NCBI RefSeq assembly: GCF_014253065.1
Contig: NZ_JACLZK010000001.1
Coordinates: forward strand, 496,001-560,000
Direction of reading: 5' to 3'
Length of the DNA: 64,000 bases
Source of the DNA: Campylobacter massiliensis
Lineage (GTDB): Bacteria > Campylobacterota > Campylobacteria > Campylobacterales > Campylobacteraceae
The stretch's first letter is position 1; each line of letters starts with the position of its first letter. Positions 35,158 to 44,439 of the stretch are shown here, one piece after another. The notes below the pieces were generated by a model that worked only from the letters and a program-made list of their open reading frames with translations, had not been told where the DNA came from and ran no database searches. A program made the translations under genes and the position numbers.

Positions 35158-35739
35158 CTAAATATCTTCCAGGTCATCCACGCCGTACCATGCGCCAACT
35201 AGCAAAGCCTGAGCTGTCGCCGTTATAGCCGCATCCGCGTAGTAAAGCACGGAGCCTGGATTTGCTTTTAGAAAAAGTACCGTGAGGCTAGATGCGACAG
35301 AGACTATGAGTATGATGGAGTGAAATTTAAACAGCGGATTTTGCGTGATACGCGCTAGTCTAAAGTTTAAAATCATCCAAAAAATCAGCGTAACTACAAG
35401 CAAAACGAGGAATAAAAGCGTAAAAATAGGATTGTAAAGTATCCCGGCTAGCAGAGCTGCCGCCGTAACAATCCCTAGCACCCAATACGCGTGAAACGGC
35501 CGCATGAGATTAGTCTCGCACATGGGCTGGAGCTTTTTAAGCGCCTTATAAAGATAAACGAGCGCAAGTATGCTTAGCGCCGTCCAGCTATGCTTTTCTT
35601 GAAGTTCCGGGAAAAAGTCCGCAACATAAGTCACCAAAATCGTAAAGGACATAAAACAAGCCGAAATTATCCCCTCCTGCTTTGCTTTTTCGATGATTTG
35701 AGTTTTGTCTTCGGTGAAATTTTGTTCGTTTTCGTCCAC
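35158..35739 (-). CDS. Single-copy member of a repeated membrane-domain family
   Basis: 193-residue integral membrane protein with about five to six hydrophobic helices. It is related to both halves of the protein encoded just upstream. All three copies start with an A-K/R-x-Q/E-G-I-I/L segment (here AKQEGIISACFM), have a mid-domain NFRLARITQNPLFKFHS block (NFSLAKITENNLFKTYV in the neighbour), and end with a helix followed by acidic residues (YGVDDLEDI). No known enzyme or transporter motif. One base separates it from the neighbour's stop codon, so they are co-expressed. Function unknown. Confidence 0.78.
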   Translation of the reverse strand: MDENEQNFTEDKTQIIEKAKQEGIISACFMSFTILVTYVADFFPELQEKHSWTALSILALVYLYKALKKLQPMCETNLMRPFHAYWVLGIVTAAALLAGILYNPIFTLLFLVLLVVTLIFWMILNFRLARITQNPLFKFHSIILIVSVASSLTVLFLKANPGSVLYYADAAITATAQALLVGAWYGVDDLEDI

Positions 35740-35740
35740 T

Positions 35741-37135
35741 TTACTCCTCCTTTATCATAGTCCAGGCGTATAGATAAAATGCAGTCGGCAGCACGTAGAG
35801 TATCGCGATGGCTAGCGCTGCAAGCAGTATGGAAAAGACCGCCGTAAAATAGCCCATAGATAGCATTATCTGCAGCGCAAAGGCGATAATAAAGCTAGTG
35901 ATAGCGAAAAATACGTAAGTCTTAAAAAGATTGTTTTCCGTAATCTTTGCAAGGCTGAAATTTAACTTAGCCCAAAGGACGGCAAGATAGATGGTGATAG
36001 CTAGTATAAAAAGTCCCGCCAGCCCAGTACCAGCAGTAGTAGGTCGGTCCTCTATGCCGCGTATAAAGCCAAACGCTATACCAACTGCCGCAAATACGAT
36101 AGATCCAAAAATCATCTGTTTATAGATGCTAAGCACGTCGGCGTCGTAAATTTCCTCTAGTTTTTTAAGCGCGTACCACATATAAACGGCCGCGGCGAGA
36201 AAAAGCACGAAATTTACCGAGCCTTCAAGCAGTTTTATTAGCTGCTCTTGCGACTCGTCGTGCGGCTGCGTAAATATCAGATAAAGCTTGGCAAAAAACG
36301 ATACAGCAACGGTCGCTAGCATAAGCTGACACGAGATGATACCCTGCCTTTTGGCTGCTTTTAGCGTTTCTCGTTCGTTAGAATTTTCATGCGCGTTTTC
36401 TTTTTGGGGCGGAATTTTATTTGCTTGGCTTTGATCGGCGTCAAATTTGAGCTCCGTTGCTAGCTCGTTACGGCTGCTAAAATTTGGTTCGTTTGCGTTT
36501 TGCGTGTTTAAATTTAGCCTATCGCCGCACTGGTTGGTCAAATTTATCTCGATTTCATTTTGCTCGTTTGAGAAATTTTCCACACTGATCCACGCCGCGA
36601 GCAATACGCCCGAAGTCGCTAGATCAAAGAGCGCATTTGCGAGAGGTTCAAATTTGACGATAGAGGCAATGAGAGCTGGCGAGAGGACCTCTAGCATGCC
36701 GTAGGTGAAGTTTGCGCCCAGGCTAGCGGCAAGCATCCACGCGTAAATGCCAAAAAGCGCGTAGCCCGAGGCCTTTGCGAGTTTGAGATTTATGACGACC
36801 CACGCGACCAAGACAGCAAATACTGCAAGCGGGATGATGACGCGGGAGATGAGCCTGAGATAATTTTCGTCAAAAACGTAGAGCGCGACCGTGCAGAGGA
36901 TCACTGCTAAAAAGCCGTTGTAGGCGTATTTGAAGATGGTAAAGACGTTTGAGTTTGATAGCTCCTGCGCGCGGATGAGCGCGTAGTGGAAAAACGTCAG
37001 TGCAAACAGCCATGCTAGCGTGCGAACGATCCAAAACAGGCTCTGATCGCTCGCTAGAAAACTCGCGCTCGCACACAGGATGCAAACTGCGCCGAGGATG
37101 CCTTGGTTTCTTGCTTTATTAAAATTTCTATCCAT
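35741..37135 (-). CDS. Two-domain membrane protein, duplicated fold, unknown function
   Basis: 464 residues formed by two copies of the membrane domain seen alone in the next gene. Copy 1 spans about residues 7-195 (ARNQGILGAVCI, INLKLAKASGYALFGIY). A polar linker of about 65 residues rich in Asn/Gln/Glu follows (QCGDRLNLNTQNANEPNFSS), partly written in AAATTT words. Copy 2 spans about 265-464 (AKRQGIISCQLM, LNFSLAKITENNLFKTYV). Each copy has five to six helices. With the 193-residue protein, the locus carries three copies, which suggests tandem duplication and partial fusion. No catalytic residues recognised; a transporter, sensor or scaffold are all possible. Confidence 0.78.
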   Translation of the reverse strand: MDRNFNKARNQGILGAVCILCASASFLASDQSLFWIVRTLAWLFALTFFHYALIRAQELSNSNVFTIFKYAYNGFLAVILCTVALYVFDENYLRLISRVIIPLAVFAVLVAWVVINLKLAKASGYALFGIYAWMLAASLGANFTYGMLEVLSPALIASIVKFEPLANALFDLATSGVLLAAWISVENFSNEQNEIEINLTNQCGDRLNLNTQNANEPNFSSRNELATELKFDADQSQANKIPPQKENAHENSNERETLKAAKRQGIISCQLMLATVAVSFFAKLYLIFTQPHDESQEQLIKLLEGSVNFVLFLAAAVYMWYALKKLEEIYDADVLSIYKQMIFGSIVFAAVGIAFGFIRGIEDRPTTAGTGLAGLFILAITIYLAVLWAKLNFSLAKITENNLFKTYVFFAITSFIIAFALQIMLSMGYFTAVFSILLAALAIAILYVLPTAFYLYAWTMIKEE

Positions 37136-37325
37136 TTTTCTCTTTCGGCGGTTTTGGTTTTAAATTTGCAAAATTTGACGCTCAAATTTTCGTCAAATTT
37201 GACGGCTAGTAAAAGAGAAAATATACATAAATTTGTTTTAAACGGTTATTAAATTTACTGTGTTGTAAGCATCAAATTTAGACAGTATAGAGGTATTGGA
37301 AGTTAAATTTATACACTGTAGAGTT

Positions 37326-37363
37326 AAATTTGATAGCCCAAATTTACTTGGACTATCAAATTT
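37326..37363 (-). terminator. Hairpin downstream of the NapC-like gene
   Basis: An 11-bp arm AAATTTGATAG (37326-37336) pairs with CTATCAAATTT (37353-37363). One mismatch, a further 4 pairs and a loop of 6 complete the hairpin. It follows the stop codon of the NapC-like gene on the minus strand. Confidence 0.6.
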
Positions 37364-37371
37364 AGGAAAGT

Positions 37372-38043
37372 TTACTTAGTCGCGTTTTTGTCCGCTTTAT
37401 CTTCACCCTTCACCTCTTTAGGTGCTACATAATCCTCCCCAAAATATGCCTTCTTTATCTCTTCTTTTTTGATTGCGGCTTTCTTTTCGTAGATTTTGTA
37501 TTCAGGCTTCCAGTAGTTTAGCATATTGTTTAGCCCGCTGTGGCCTACCTCGGCGTGACAGCTAGCGCAGGTTAGTTGCTTATCCGTATTTAGCAAGCTT
37601 TGATAGTGAGCGTGCATCTTTTGGGCTTGGGCTGAGGTTAGCTTATTATCCACCAAATTCGTATGGCAGCTAACGCAACCGTTATCAAATACGAAGTGCT
37701 CTCTTTTCTCTCTGTTTTTATGCCAGTCTATAGCCTCCGGATCTTTAAAGAAATGAATATATCCCTCCATTAGTCCGTTTCTGGCTTTAACTAAGACGTA
37801 TTTAGCTAGGTTATCATGAGGTATGTGGCAGTCTACGCATTTAGCCCTTACTCCGCTTTTGCCTTTGCCGCTGTGAACGTCGTTACTATAAGCTATAACC
37901 ATAGGATCCATCTCGTGGCACACTACGCAAAACTTCTCTCCGCTAGTTTCTTCTAGGGCGTAATGCACGGGAAGTACGACTAAAAATCCTATAATGCCGC
38001 TTACTAATATAATAAGCGCTAGTACTTTCTTTGAAATTTTCAT
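37372..38043 (-). CDS. NapC/NrfH-type tetraheme quinol dehydrogenase
   Basis: Membrane-anchored cytochrome c that oxidises menaquinol and passes electrons to periplasmic acceptors. 223 residues from ATG 38043. One N-terminal helix (about 7-28), then four CxxCH sites: CVVCHEM (NrfH-like first heme with a Met ligand), CVDCH, CVSCH and CASCH. A Lys/Asp-rich tail (KEEIKKAYFGEDYVAPKE) follows. Upstream in-frame codons are ignored because ATG 38043 overlaps the preceding stop (ATGA) and starts the helix. Partner genes are the tetraheme cytochrome and flavoprotein upstream; the set resembles FccC of Wolinella succinogenes. Confidence 0.92.
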   Translation of the reverse strand: MKISKKVLALIILVSGIIGFLVVLPVHYALEETSGEKFCVVCHEMDPMVIAYSNDVHSGKGKSGVRAKCVDCHIPHDNLAKYVLVKARNGLMEGYIHFFKDPEAIDWHKNREKREHFVFDNGCVSCHTNLVDNKLTSAQAQKMHAHYQSLLNTDKQLTCASCHAEVGHSGLNNMLNYWKPEYKIYEKKAAIKKEEIKKAYFGEDYVAPKEVKGEDKADKNATK

Positions 38044-38480
38044 GGCGTTACCCCCATCCATTGCGGAACTTCGTGTTCGTGGCACTCCGTGCACATATTG
38101 GTTGATTTTTTATGCTCGTTGTGGCACTCGTCGCAGTATAGCGTAGGGCCGTCGTGAACCGAGTTGTGGGGATTTGCTTTTAGCAGATCCATGTATTCTA
38201 GTCTTTTAGCTATCTTTTTCTTGTCGCCGTGACAGGATATACAGCCTTTATCGCCAATAGATTTAAATTTACTAGCGTCGTTTCCTTGTCCTTCGTGACA
38301 ATCAAGACAGGTGAAGCTTAGCTTTTCGTGGTGAGGCTTTAAAGGGTGTTTGGCTCGCAGCTCGTCGGTGACGTTAAGATCAGTTAAAGACGTTATCTTT
38401 GCACCTAAGGCTTCTGCGCTAAATGCAAAAGAGCATAGTAGCATAGACGCGCACAAGGCGAGAAACGCTTTATGTTTCAT
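38040..38480 (-). CDS. Periplasmic tetraheme cytochrome c (FccB-like)
   Basis: 146 residues with a signal peptide (about 1-22, cleaved near SFAFSA) and four heme sites: CLDCH, CISCH, CDECH and CTECH. The size and spacing match the small tetraheme domain that forms the N-terminus of Shewanella flavocytochrome c3 but is here a separate protein. It probably shuttles electrons between the NapC-like dehydrogenase (encoded with a 4-base overlap) and the flavoprotein. The AAGGAAAT ribosome site precedes the ATG. Confidence 0.92.
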   Translation of the reverse strand: MKHKAFLALCASMLLCSFAFSAEALGAKITSLTDLNVTDELRAKHPLKPHHEKLSFTCLDCHEGQGNDASKFKSIGDKGCISCHGDKKKIAKRLEYMDLLKANPHNSVHDGPTLYCDECHNEHKKSTNMCTECHEHEVPQWMGVTP

Positions 38481-38570
38481 GCGAATTTCCTTTCTATGTG
38501 GATTTAAAGAGACGCGTTCTCTTTGTCGTTAAATTTGAGGGGCAAATTTGGTTTTTAAATTTAACTCTTT

Positions 38571-38606
38571 AAGTAAAAAACAACCTCAAACGGTTGTTTT
38601 TTACTT
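38571..38606. terminator. 15-bp perfect bidirectional hairpin
   Basis: AAGTAAAAAACAACC (38571-38585) and its exact complement (38592-38606) enclose a 6-base loop. Six T lie in each direction, so it could terminate RNA from either side. Read on the minus strand, it lies upstream of the tetraheme cytochrome gene. Confidence 0.75.
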
Positions 38607-38612
38607 TGTTGT

Positions 38613-38690
38613 AAAGGGGGTGGGGGCTTAAATTTTGCTTCGCCATGCTCGCAACTGCAAGCAGACGCGAAGTCGCTCCCCACCCCCTTT
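38613..38690. repeat. G/C-tract inverted repeat with 13-bp arms
   Basis: AAAGGGGGTGGGG (38613-38625) is perfectly complementary to 38678-38690. A further CCCCCTCCCCC run follows at 38694-38704. The 52-base interior has its own CTTCGC/GCGAAG pairing and one copy of the direct repeat. The G runs could also form a quadruplex. Confidence 0.75.
38636..38665 (+). repeat. Intergenic direct repeat, copy 1
   Basis: Thirty bases that recur at 38891-38919. Identical blocks are TGCTTCGC, GCTCGCA and CTGCAAGCAGA, separated by CAT and A here and by AA and G in copy 2. Confidence 0.7.
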
Positions 38691-38722
38691 AATCCCCCTC
38701 CCCCTACGACGCTTTTAAGGTG

Positions 38723-38753
38723 GCGACACTGCTTTGCTGACGCAAAGCGTCGC
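38723..38753. repeat. Bulged hairpin
   Basis: GCTTTGC (38731-38737) pairs with GCAAAGC (38742-38748), loop TGAC. It is extended by GCGAC (38723-38727) with GTCGC (38749-38753) across a 3-base bulge. Confidence 0.6.
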
Positions 38754-38890
38754 AGTTTGGGAAGTAAATTTTATAAATTTACCATCAAATTTAAAAGTAC
38801 CGCAAGCCGAATTCTCGAATTGAATCTTAAATTTGGCTTGCGATACGAAATAAGATTTGCAAGTATTTTGAGGCGATTTTTGGGGTTTTC

Positions 38891-38919
38891 TGCTTCGCAA
38901 GCTCGCAGCTGCAAGCAGA
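38891..38919 (+). repeat. Intergenic direct repeat, copy 2
   Basis: Second copy of the 38636-38665 unit. It also sits inside a hairpin whose 8-bp arms are TTCTGCTT (38888-38895) and AAGCAGAA (38913-38920). Confidence 0.7.
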
Positions 38920-39129
38920 AGAAGTTTAAATTTGACAAACTTCGTTTCTTGCAAAGCAGTAAGCAAAGCGCAGCTGAAAAGCGCTCAAAAAATGCAAATT
39001 TAAAACAAGTTATCGCGAGCTTTGGGCGAGGCGGATCTAAATTTTAGAGCGCAGATAGAACATTTCGTTCATCTAGCGATAAAATTTAGATCAAACGATG
39101 TATAAACTCGCGAGAACTTCGTTTTATGG

Positions 39130-40686
39130 TTAGCCTATATTCTCTCCCGCAATCATACCAAACGTTAAGCAGTCAGCTATCGCTACGCTACCTAAGCGGC
39201 TAGCTCCGTGTACGCCGCCGGTGATCTCGCCTGCGGCAAATAATCTTGGGATCGGCATCTCTGTTTGTAGAGATATAACCTGAGCTTTGGTATTGATATC
39301 GATACCGCCCATAGTGTGGTGAAGTTTTGGCGTACCGCGCATAGCGTAGAAAGGCGGTTTAGAGATATCTACGCCGTTTGTAGTGGTTTTATCCATAGGT
39401 TTACCGAAATCCTCGTCTTTGCCTGATTTAACGAAGCTATTATATCTCTCGACGGTCTTTTTAAGCTCTGCGGCAGGGATTTTATAAGCCGCAGCTAGCT
39501 CGTCTAGGGTTTCAAATTTCTTTAGTACGCCAGATTCTAGCGGTTTAGTGTAGTGCTCAGGTATGACCATATTTTTTACGCCCTCGCTATCGCAGAAGTT
39601 GATAGGATAGATATCGGCTTTTGCGTCGATTACTTTAAACATAGCTTGAGAGCGGGTGCGGCGGTCTGCTAGCTCGTTCATATAGCGCTTGCCGGTTCTT
39701 GGATCGACTGAGATACCATAGCGGAAGCTTCCGTTTACGTTAAACATAGAGCCAACGCCAAAGCCTTTTTCGTCAGGGCATGCCCATGGACCAAACTGTA
39801 TCCAGCTTAGCTGAACAGGGGTAGCGCCGATCCTAAACGCCTCTTTCATAGCGCCTGCGGTTGCGCCCGGGTGGTTGGTGCTATCTGTGCTAGGTAGGAT
39901 AGATGGATCTTGGACTTGTCTAAAGAATACGTCGCGGCAGAATCCTCCTGCGGCTAGTACTACGCCTTTTTTAGCTTTTATAACTTTTTTAGTTCCCGTA
40001 GTGTTTTCGGCGTCGTCTTTTTGGCTCTTTGGATCAAATTTATAATCCTCTCTAATGATCACTCCGTCTACGCCGCCGTCTTCGCCTAGGACGAATTCGT
40101 CAAATTTAGCTCTTTGTCTTAGCTCGCAGCCTTGTAGGTTTTTAAAGTGTTCTACCATCGGCTGAACGATACCAGATCCCGAGCCGTTAGCGGTCTGAAG
40201 CGATCTAGGTACGCTGTGCCCGCCTGCGTGGGTAACTTTATCTATGTATTTAGCGCCGCATTTTAGAGTTAGTTTATATGCGTCTTGCGCGCGAGTAGCG
40301 ATGGTGTCGATTAGATCTACGTGGTTTAGGCCGCGGCCGGCTTTTAGGCAGTCTTTGATAAATAGCTCGTTACTATCTTTGATGCCTTCGGCTTTTTGCT
40401 TGTCGCTGTTTGGAACGGCAAATATGCCGCCGTTAATTACGGAGTTACCGCCGACTCGTCCCATCTTTTCTAGGATTAGGACTTTGTTGCCCTTTTCGGC
40501 TGCGGTGATACCGGCCGCAAGTCCTGCAAAACCAGAGCCCACGATAACTACGTCCCACTCCTCGTCAAATTTGACGTCTTTAGCGTTAACAGCTGCTTGC
40601 GCATTTACCGCACCTAGAGCCAAGGCTCCTGCGCCTACCATACTTAACTTAACAAAATCTCTTCTTGAAACGTTTGAGTTTTTCAT
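39130..40686 (-). CDS. Tat-exported flavoprotein of the fumarate reductase/flavocytochrome c family
   Basis: Periplasmic FAD reductase, 518 residues, catalytic part of an Fcc-type system. Tat signal SRRDFVKL at 7-14, cleavage near AQA31. FAD Rossmann motif VGSGFAG at 49-55; C-terminal HHTMGG (456-461) and GVHGASRLGS (491-500). Compared with Shewanella Fcc3, catalytic Arg402 corresponds to R342 (NELADR), His504 to H457 and Arg544 to R497. The His365 position reads IQFGP, with Gly299 and an added WACPDEKGFG stretch. Fumarate is therefore not assured; methacrylate or other enoates are possible. No heme domain, so it depends on the separate tetraheme cytochrome. Similar three-gene set: FccABC of Wolinella. 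Confidence 0.9.
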   Translation of the reverse strand: MKNSNVSRRDFVKLSMVGAGALALGAVNAQAAVNAKDVKFDEEWDVVIVGSGFAGLAAGITAAEKGNKVLILEKMGRVGGNSVINGGIFAVPNSDKQKAEGIKDSNELFIKDCLKAGRGLNHVDLIDTIATRAQDAYKLTLKCGAKYIDKVTHAGGHSVPRSLQTANGSGSGIVQPMVEHFKNLQGCELRQRAKFDEFVLGEDGGVDGVIIREDYKFDPKSQKDDAENTTGTKKVIKAKKGVVLAAGGFCRDVFFRQVQDPSILPSTDSTNHPGATAGAMKEAFRIGATPVQLSWIQFGPWACPDEKGFGVGSMFNVNGSFRYGISVDPRTGKRYMNELADRRTRSQAMFKVIDAKADIYPINFCDSEGVKNMVIPEHYTKPLESGVLKKFETLDELAAAYKIPAAELKKTVERYNSFVKSGKDEDFGKPMDKTTTNGVDISKPPFYAMRGTPKLHHTMGGIDINTKAQVISLQTEMPIPRLFAAGEITGGVHGASRLGSVAIADCLTFGMIAGENIG

Positions 40687-41116
40687 AGCTTCTCCTTAAA
40701 TTTACGTTAGCTATCTACCTGTAAATCTTTAATTTACGACTATACTCTAAATACCTTTTATTACTATTGGCGTCTTCGGGCGTCCTCCTTAGATTAAATT
40801 TATTTTATCTAGTGTTATTATAGGACTTAACTTTAAAGAATAAGCTTAAATGAAGGTGTAATTTATAATTTATTAGTAATATTTAAAGATTTATTTAGCC
40901 TAAAAACGTGACTATATCGCGATAGGGATAGAACAAAAATAAAATCGAATTTATGTGGTTAAATTTGGGGTGGGGCGTGGGAATTTAGAGATAGAAGAGT
41001 GTTTTTTGGCGGGATTGGGATAAATTATAATTTTTTGGAAATGGGTAGGTGGAATTTGAGGGCGCCGAATATTTTATCAGAAAAAAAGAAAGTAAAAATT
41101 TGAGAATATTTTTCGG
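40687..41116. promoter_or_regulatory. Upstream region of the flavoprotein gene with a -10 element
   Basis: 430 bp without a credible gene. On the minus strand TATAAT (complement of 40817-40822) would start RNA about 120 bases before the flavoprotein ATG; there is no convincing -35. GGAG lies just before the ATG. Otherwise the stretch is A/T-rich with no recognised repeats. Confidence 0.5.
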
Positions 41117-41193
41117 TGGTGTCCCCAACAGGATTTGAACCTGTGGCCTCAGAATTAGGAATTCTGCGCTCTATCCAGCTGAGCTATGAGGAC
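41117..41193 (-). tRNA. tRNA-Arg (anticodon CCU)
   Basis: 77 bases with encoded CCA. Acceptor GTCCTCA/TGGGGAC (one G-U), discriminator A; D-stem GCTC/GAGC; anticodon stem CAGAA/TTCTG with loop TTCCTAA, anticodon CCU; T-stem ACAGG/CCTGT. It reads AGG codons. Confidence 0.95.
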
Positions 41194-41295
41194 ACAAAAT
41201 ACGTTAAATTTGTAAAATGAAAGCCATTTTAAGCACAAAGGATAAAATGGGAATTAAATTTAAAGGCGAGGATTTACATCCCCGCCAAATTCGGC

Positions 41296-43374
41296 TTAGC
41301 CGTTTCTTTTCTTTATAATCTCTTCGCTGACGTTCTTTGGAACTTCCTCATAGTGGTCAAATTCCATAGAATAAGTCGCGCGACCTTGCGTCATAGAGCG
41401 AAGATCCGTAGAGTAACCAAACATTTGAGCTAGCGGGCAGAAAGCCGTGATGATCTTGCTTCCGTTTCGCTCGTCCATAGAGTTTACTTGTCCGCGGCGT
41501 TTGTTTAAGTCGCCGATAACGTCGCCCATATAATCCTCAGGCGTCTCAACCTCGACCTTCATCATAGGCTCAAGGATAACCGCACCCGCCTTTCTAGCGC
41601 CCTCTTTGAAGCCCATAGAAGCAGCGAGTTTAAACGCCATTTCAGATGAGTCGACTTCGTGGTAGCTACCGTCAAATAGGGTAACTTTAACGTCCTCGAC
41701 CGGATAGCCGGCAAGCACGCCGTTTTGAAGCGCTTCTTTGCAGCCTTTTTCAACTGCAGGGATATATTCTTTAGGAACCACGCCGCCTTTAATATCGTTA
41801 ACGAACTCAAATCCGCTAGCCGCAGGTAGCGGCTCAAGGCGCAAGAATACGTGTCCGTACTGACCGCGACCGCCTGATTGCTTGGCGTATTTATACTCTT
41901 GTTCGACTGTTTTGCGGATAGTCTCGCGGTATGCGACTTGCGGTTGACCTACTTCGGCATCGACTTTAAACTCGCGTAGCATTCTATCTACGATGATCTC
42001 AAGATGAAGCTCGCCCATACCGCTGATGATGGTTTGACCGCTCTCTTCGTCGGTGCCCACTCTAAAGCTTGGGTCTTCTTGAGCTAGTTTTTGAAGCGCG
42101 ATAGCCATTTTTTCTTGGTCGGCTTTAGTTTTTGGTTCGACGGCAACGCTGATAACCGGCTCAGGGAAGTCCATCTTCTCAAGGATAACCTTGTCTTTTT
42201 CGCTCGCGAGCGTATCGCCGGTTAGGGTATTTTTTAGACCTACGACCGCGCCGATCTCGCCCGCGTGAAGAACCGAAATTTCCTCGCGTTTGTTTGAGTG
42301 CATTTTTAGCAAGCGACCGATTCTTTCTTTATTATCCTGAACAGTATTGTAAGCATAGCTACCGCTCTCAAGGCTACCGCGATAAACACGGATAAATGTA
42401 AGCTGTCCGACAAACGGGTCGGTCATAATCTTAAACGCAAGAGCTGCAAATTCGCCGTTATCGGTGCTTTCTACCGTTACTTCGCTACCGTCTTCATAAA
42501 CGCCCTTAATCGCCTCGATCTCATCCGGTGCAGGCAAATATGCTACGACCGCGTCAAGTAGGGGCTGGATGCCTTTATTTTTAAATGCCGTTCCGCAAAG
42601 CATAGGAGTTATCGTCATTCTTAAGCAACCCGCTTTGATACCTTTTTTGATCTCTTCTTCGCTTAGCTCCTCGCCTGAGAAAAATTTCTCCATCAAGCTA
42701 TCATCGGTTTCAGAAACCGCTTCGATTAACTTAGTGCGGTACTCTTCAGCTTTTTCTTTTACCTCTGCAGGGATTTCTATCTCTTTATAGTCAGTCGGCT
42801 TTTTGTCGTCTTCCCAAACGTAAGCTTTCATCTTAACAAGATCGACCACGCCTCTAAAGTTATCCTCTGCACCGATAGGAATTTGAATAGGCACAGGATT
42901 TGCTTTTAGGCGGTTTCTGATTTGAGACTCGACGTTAAAGAAATTTGCGCCGATTCTGTCCATTTTATTTACAAAAACGATTCTTGGAACGTGATATTTA
43001 TTTGCCTGTCTCCAAACGGTCTCAGACTGAGGCTGGACGCCGCCGACTGAGCAAAATACCGAAACAGCACCGTCAAGAACGCGCATAGAACGCTCGACTT
43101 CGATAGTAAAGTCGACGTGGCCCGGAGTGTCGATCAAATTTATCTGGTGATCTTTCCAAAAGCAAGTTGTCGCCGCAGACGTAATCGTGATGCCGCGCTC
43201 TTTTTCTTGCTCCATCCAGTCCATCGTAGCAGCGCCGTCGTGAACCTCGCCTATCTTGTGGCTCATACCCGTAAAGAACAAAATTCTTTCGCTGGTCGTA
43301 GTTTTACCGGCATCGATGTGAGCAGCTATACCGATGTTTCTAACCATATGTAAAGGGGTTTTTCTATCTGCCAT
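41296..43374 (-). CDS. fusA: Elongation factor G
   Basis: Translocation GTPase, 692 residues. G1 [15 protein letters not shown] near 17-31, G2 [12 protein letters not shown]3 DTPGHVDFT and G4 [10 protein letters not shown] are intact. The C-terminal domains IV/V include the decoding-tip region ([11 protein letters not shown]). Last gene of the rpsL-rpsG-fusA (str) set; rpsG ends 12 bases upstream. tuf is not next to it but 14 kb away with tRNA genes, as is common in Campylobacterota. Confidence 0.99.
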   Translation of the reverse strand: MADRKTPLHMVRNIGIAAHIDAGKTTTSERILFFTGMSHKIGEVHDGAATMDWMEQEKERGITITSAATTCFWKDHQINLIDTPGHVDFTIEVERSMRVLDGAVSVFCSVGGVQPQSETVWRQANKYHVPRIVFVNKMDRIGANFFNVESQIRNRLKANPVPIQIPIGAEDNFRGVVDLVKMKAYVWEDDKKPTDYKEIEIPAEVKEKAEEYRTKLIEAVSETDDSLMEKFFSGEELSEEEIKKGIKAGCLRMTITPMLCGTAFKNKGIQPLLDAVVAYLPAPDEIEAIKGVYEDGSEVTVESTDNGEFAALAFKIMTDPFVGQLTFIRVYRGSLESGSYAYNTVQDNKERIGRLLKMHSNKREEISVLHAGEIGAVVGLKNTLTGDTLASEKDKVILEKMDFPEPVISVAVEPKTKADQEKMAIALQKLAQEDPSFRVGTDEESGQTIISGMGELHLEIIVDRMLREFKVDAEVGQPQVAYRETIRKTVEQEYKYAKQSGGRGQYGHVFLRLEPLPAASGFEFVNDIKGGVVPKEYIPAVEKGCKEALQNGVLAGYPVEDVKVTLFDGSYHEVDSSEMAFKLAASMGFKEGARKAGAVILEPMMKVEVETPEDYMGDVIGDLNKRRGQVNSMDERNGSKIITAFCPLAQMFGYSTDLRSMTQGRATYSMEFDHYEEVPKNVSEEIIKKRNG

Positions 43375-43386
43375 ACTAGCCTCCTC

Positions 43387-43869
<483 letters not shown>

Positions 43870-43932
43870 TCAAATTTTATAAATTTTACTCAAACCTATG
43901 CCGCTAATGGCATGGTCTGCGAACCTAAATTT

Positions 43933-44340
43933 TTATTTCTTTTTACCTGCTGCGGCTGCCGCTTGACCAGGTTTTGGACGTTTAGCGCCGTATTTTGAGC
44001 GAGAAACGGTTCTTTTCGCAACGCCTGCCGTATCAAGAGCGCCGCGTACGATGTGGTATTTAACGCCCGGTAAATCCTTAACACGACCGCCGCGCACTAG
44101 CACGATGCTGTGTTCTTGTAGGTTGTGGCCTTCACCGCCGATATAGCTGATCACTTCAAATCCGCTTGTAAGCCTCACTTTGGCAACTTTTCTCAAAGCC
44201 GAGTTTGGTTTTTTAGGAGTCGTAGTATAGACCCTGGTGCAAACTCCTCTTCTTTGAGGACACTCTTTTAGCGCTGGAGATTTTGACTTAAAAGTCACTT
44301 TCTTGCGCTCTTTTCTGACCAATTGATTAATGGTTGGCAC
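43933..44340 (-). CDS. rpsL: 30S ribosomal protein S12
   Basis: Decoding-centre protein, 135 residues. [15 protein letters not shown] at the start; [18 protein letters not shown] and [21 protein letters not shown] hold the two lysines (K43, K88 by E. coli numbering) tied to streptomycin sensitivity, both wild type. GTG start after AAAGGAATTACT. The C-terminus is extended by a tail rich in Ala/Lys ([13 protein letters not shown]), about ten residues longer than E. coli. Confidence 0.99.
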   Translation of the reverse strand: MPTINQLVRKERKKVTFKSKSPALKECPQRRGVCTRVYTTTPKKPNSALRKVAKVRLTSGFEVISYIGGEGHNLQEHSIVLVRGGRVKDLPGVKYHIVRGALDTAGVAKRTVSRSKYGAKRPKPGQAAAAAGKKK

Positions 44341-44439
44341 AGTAATTCCTTTCGACTAAATTTATTAAAAAGACTTGATTTTATTTAAATTTGCCTTAAT
44401 ATAAGGTAAATTTCATCTTTAAGGCCGAGTTTTATCCTG

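Larger units (their letters stand above)
38481..39129. other. Palindrome-rich non-coding island, 649 bp
   Basis: No credible gene; open frames here match nothing and cross the hairpins. It holds at least four stem-loops (38571-38606, 38613-38690, 38723-38753, 38888-38920) and a ~30-base direct repeat (38636-38665 and 38891-38919). The 3' part is rich in AAATTT words. It separates the flavoprotein gene from its two cytochrome partners. Confidence 0.75.

Noticed and set aside
38757-39047. Open frames of 83-96 codons in the palindromic island
   Set aside because: They overlap each other on opposite strands, cross hairpins, have no ribosome site and read as translated AAATTT words.
38040-40686. 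Calling the three-gene set a nitrite reductase (Nrf)
   Set aside because: The NapC-like protein resembles NrfH, but there is no pentaheme NrfA; the partner is a flavoprotein of the fumarate reductase family.
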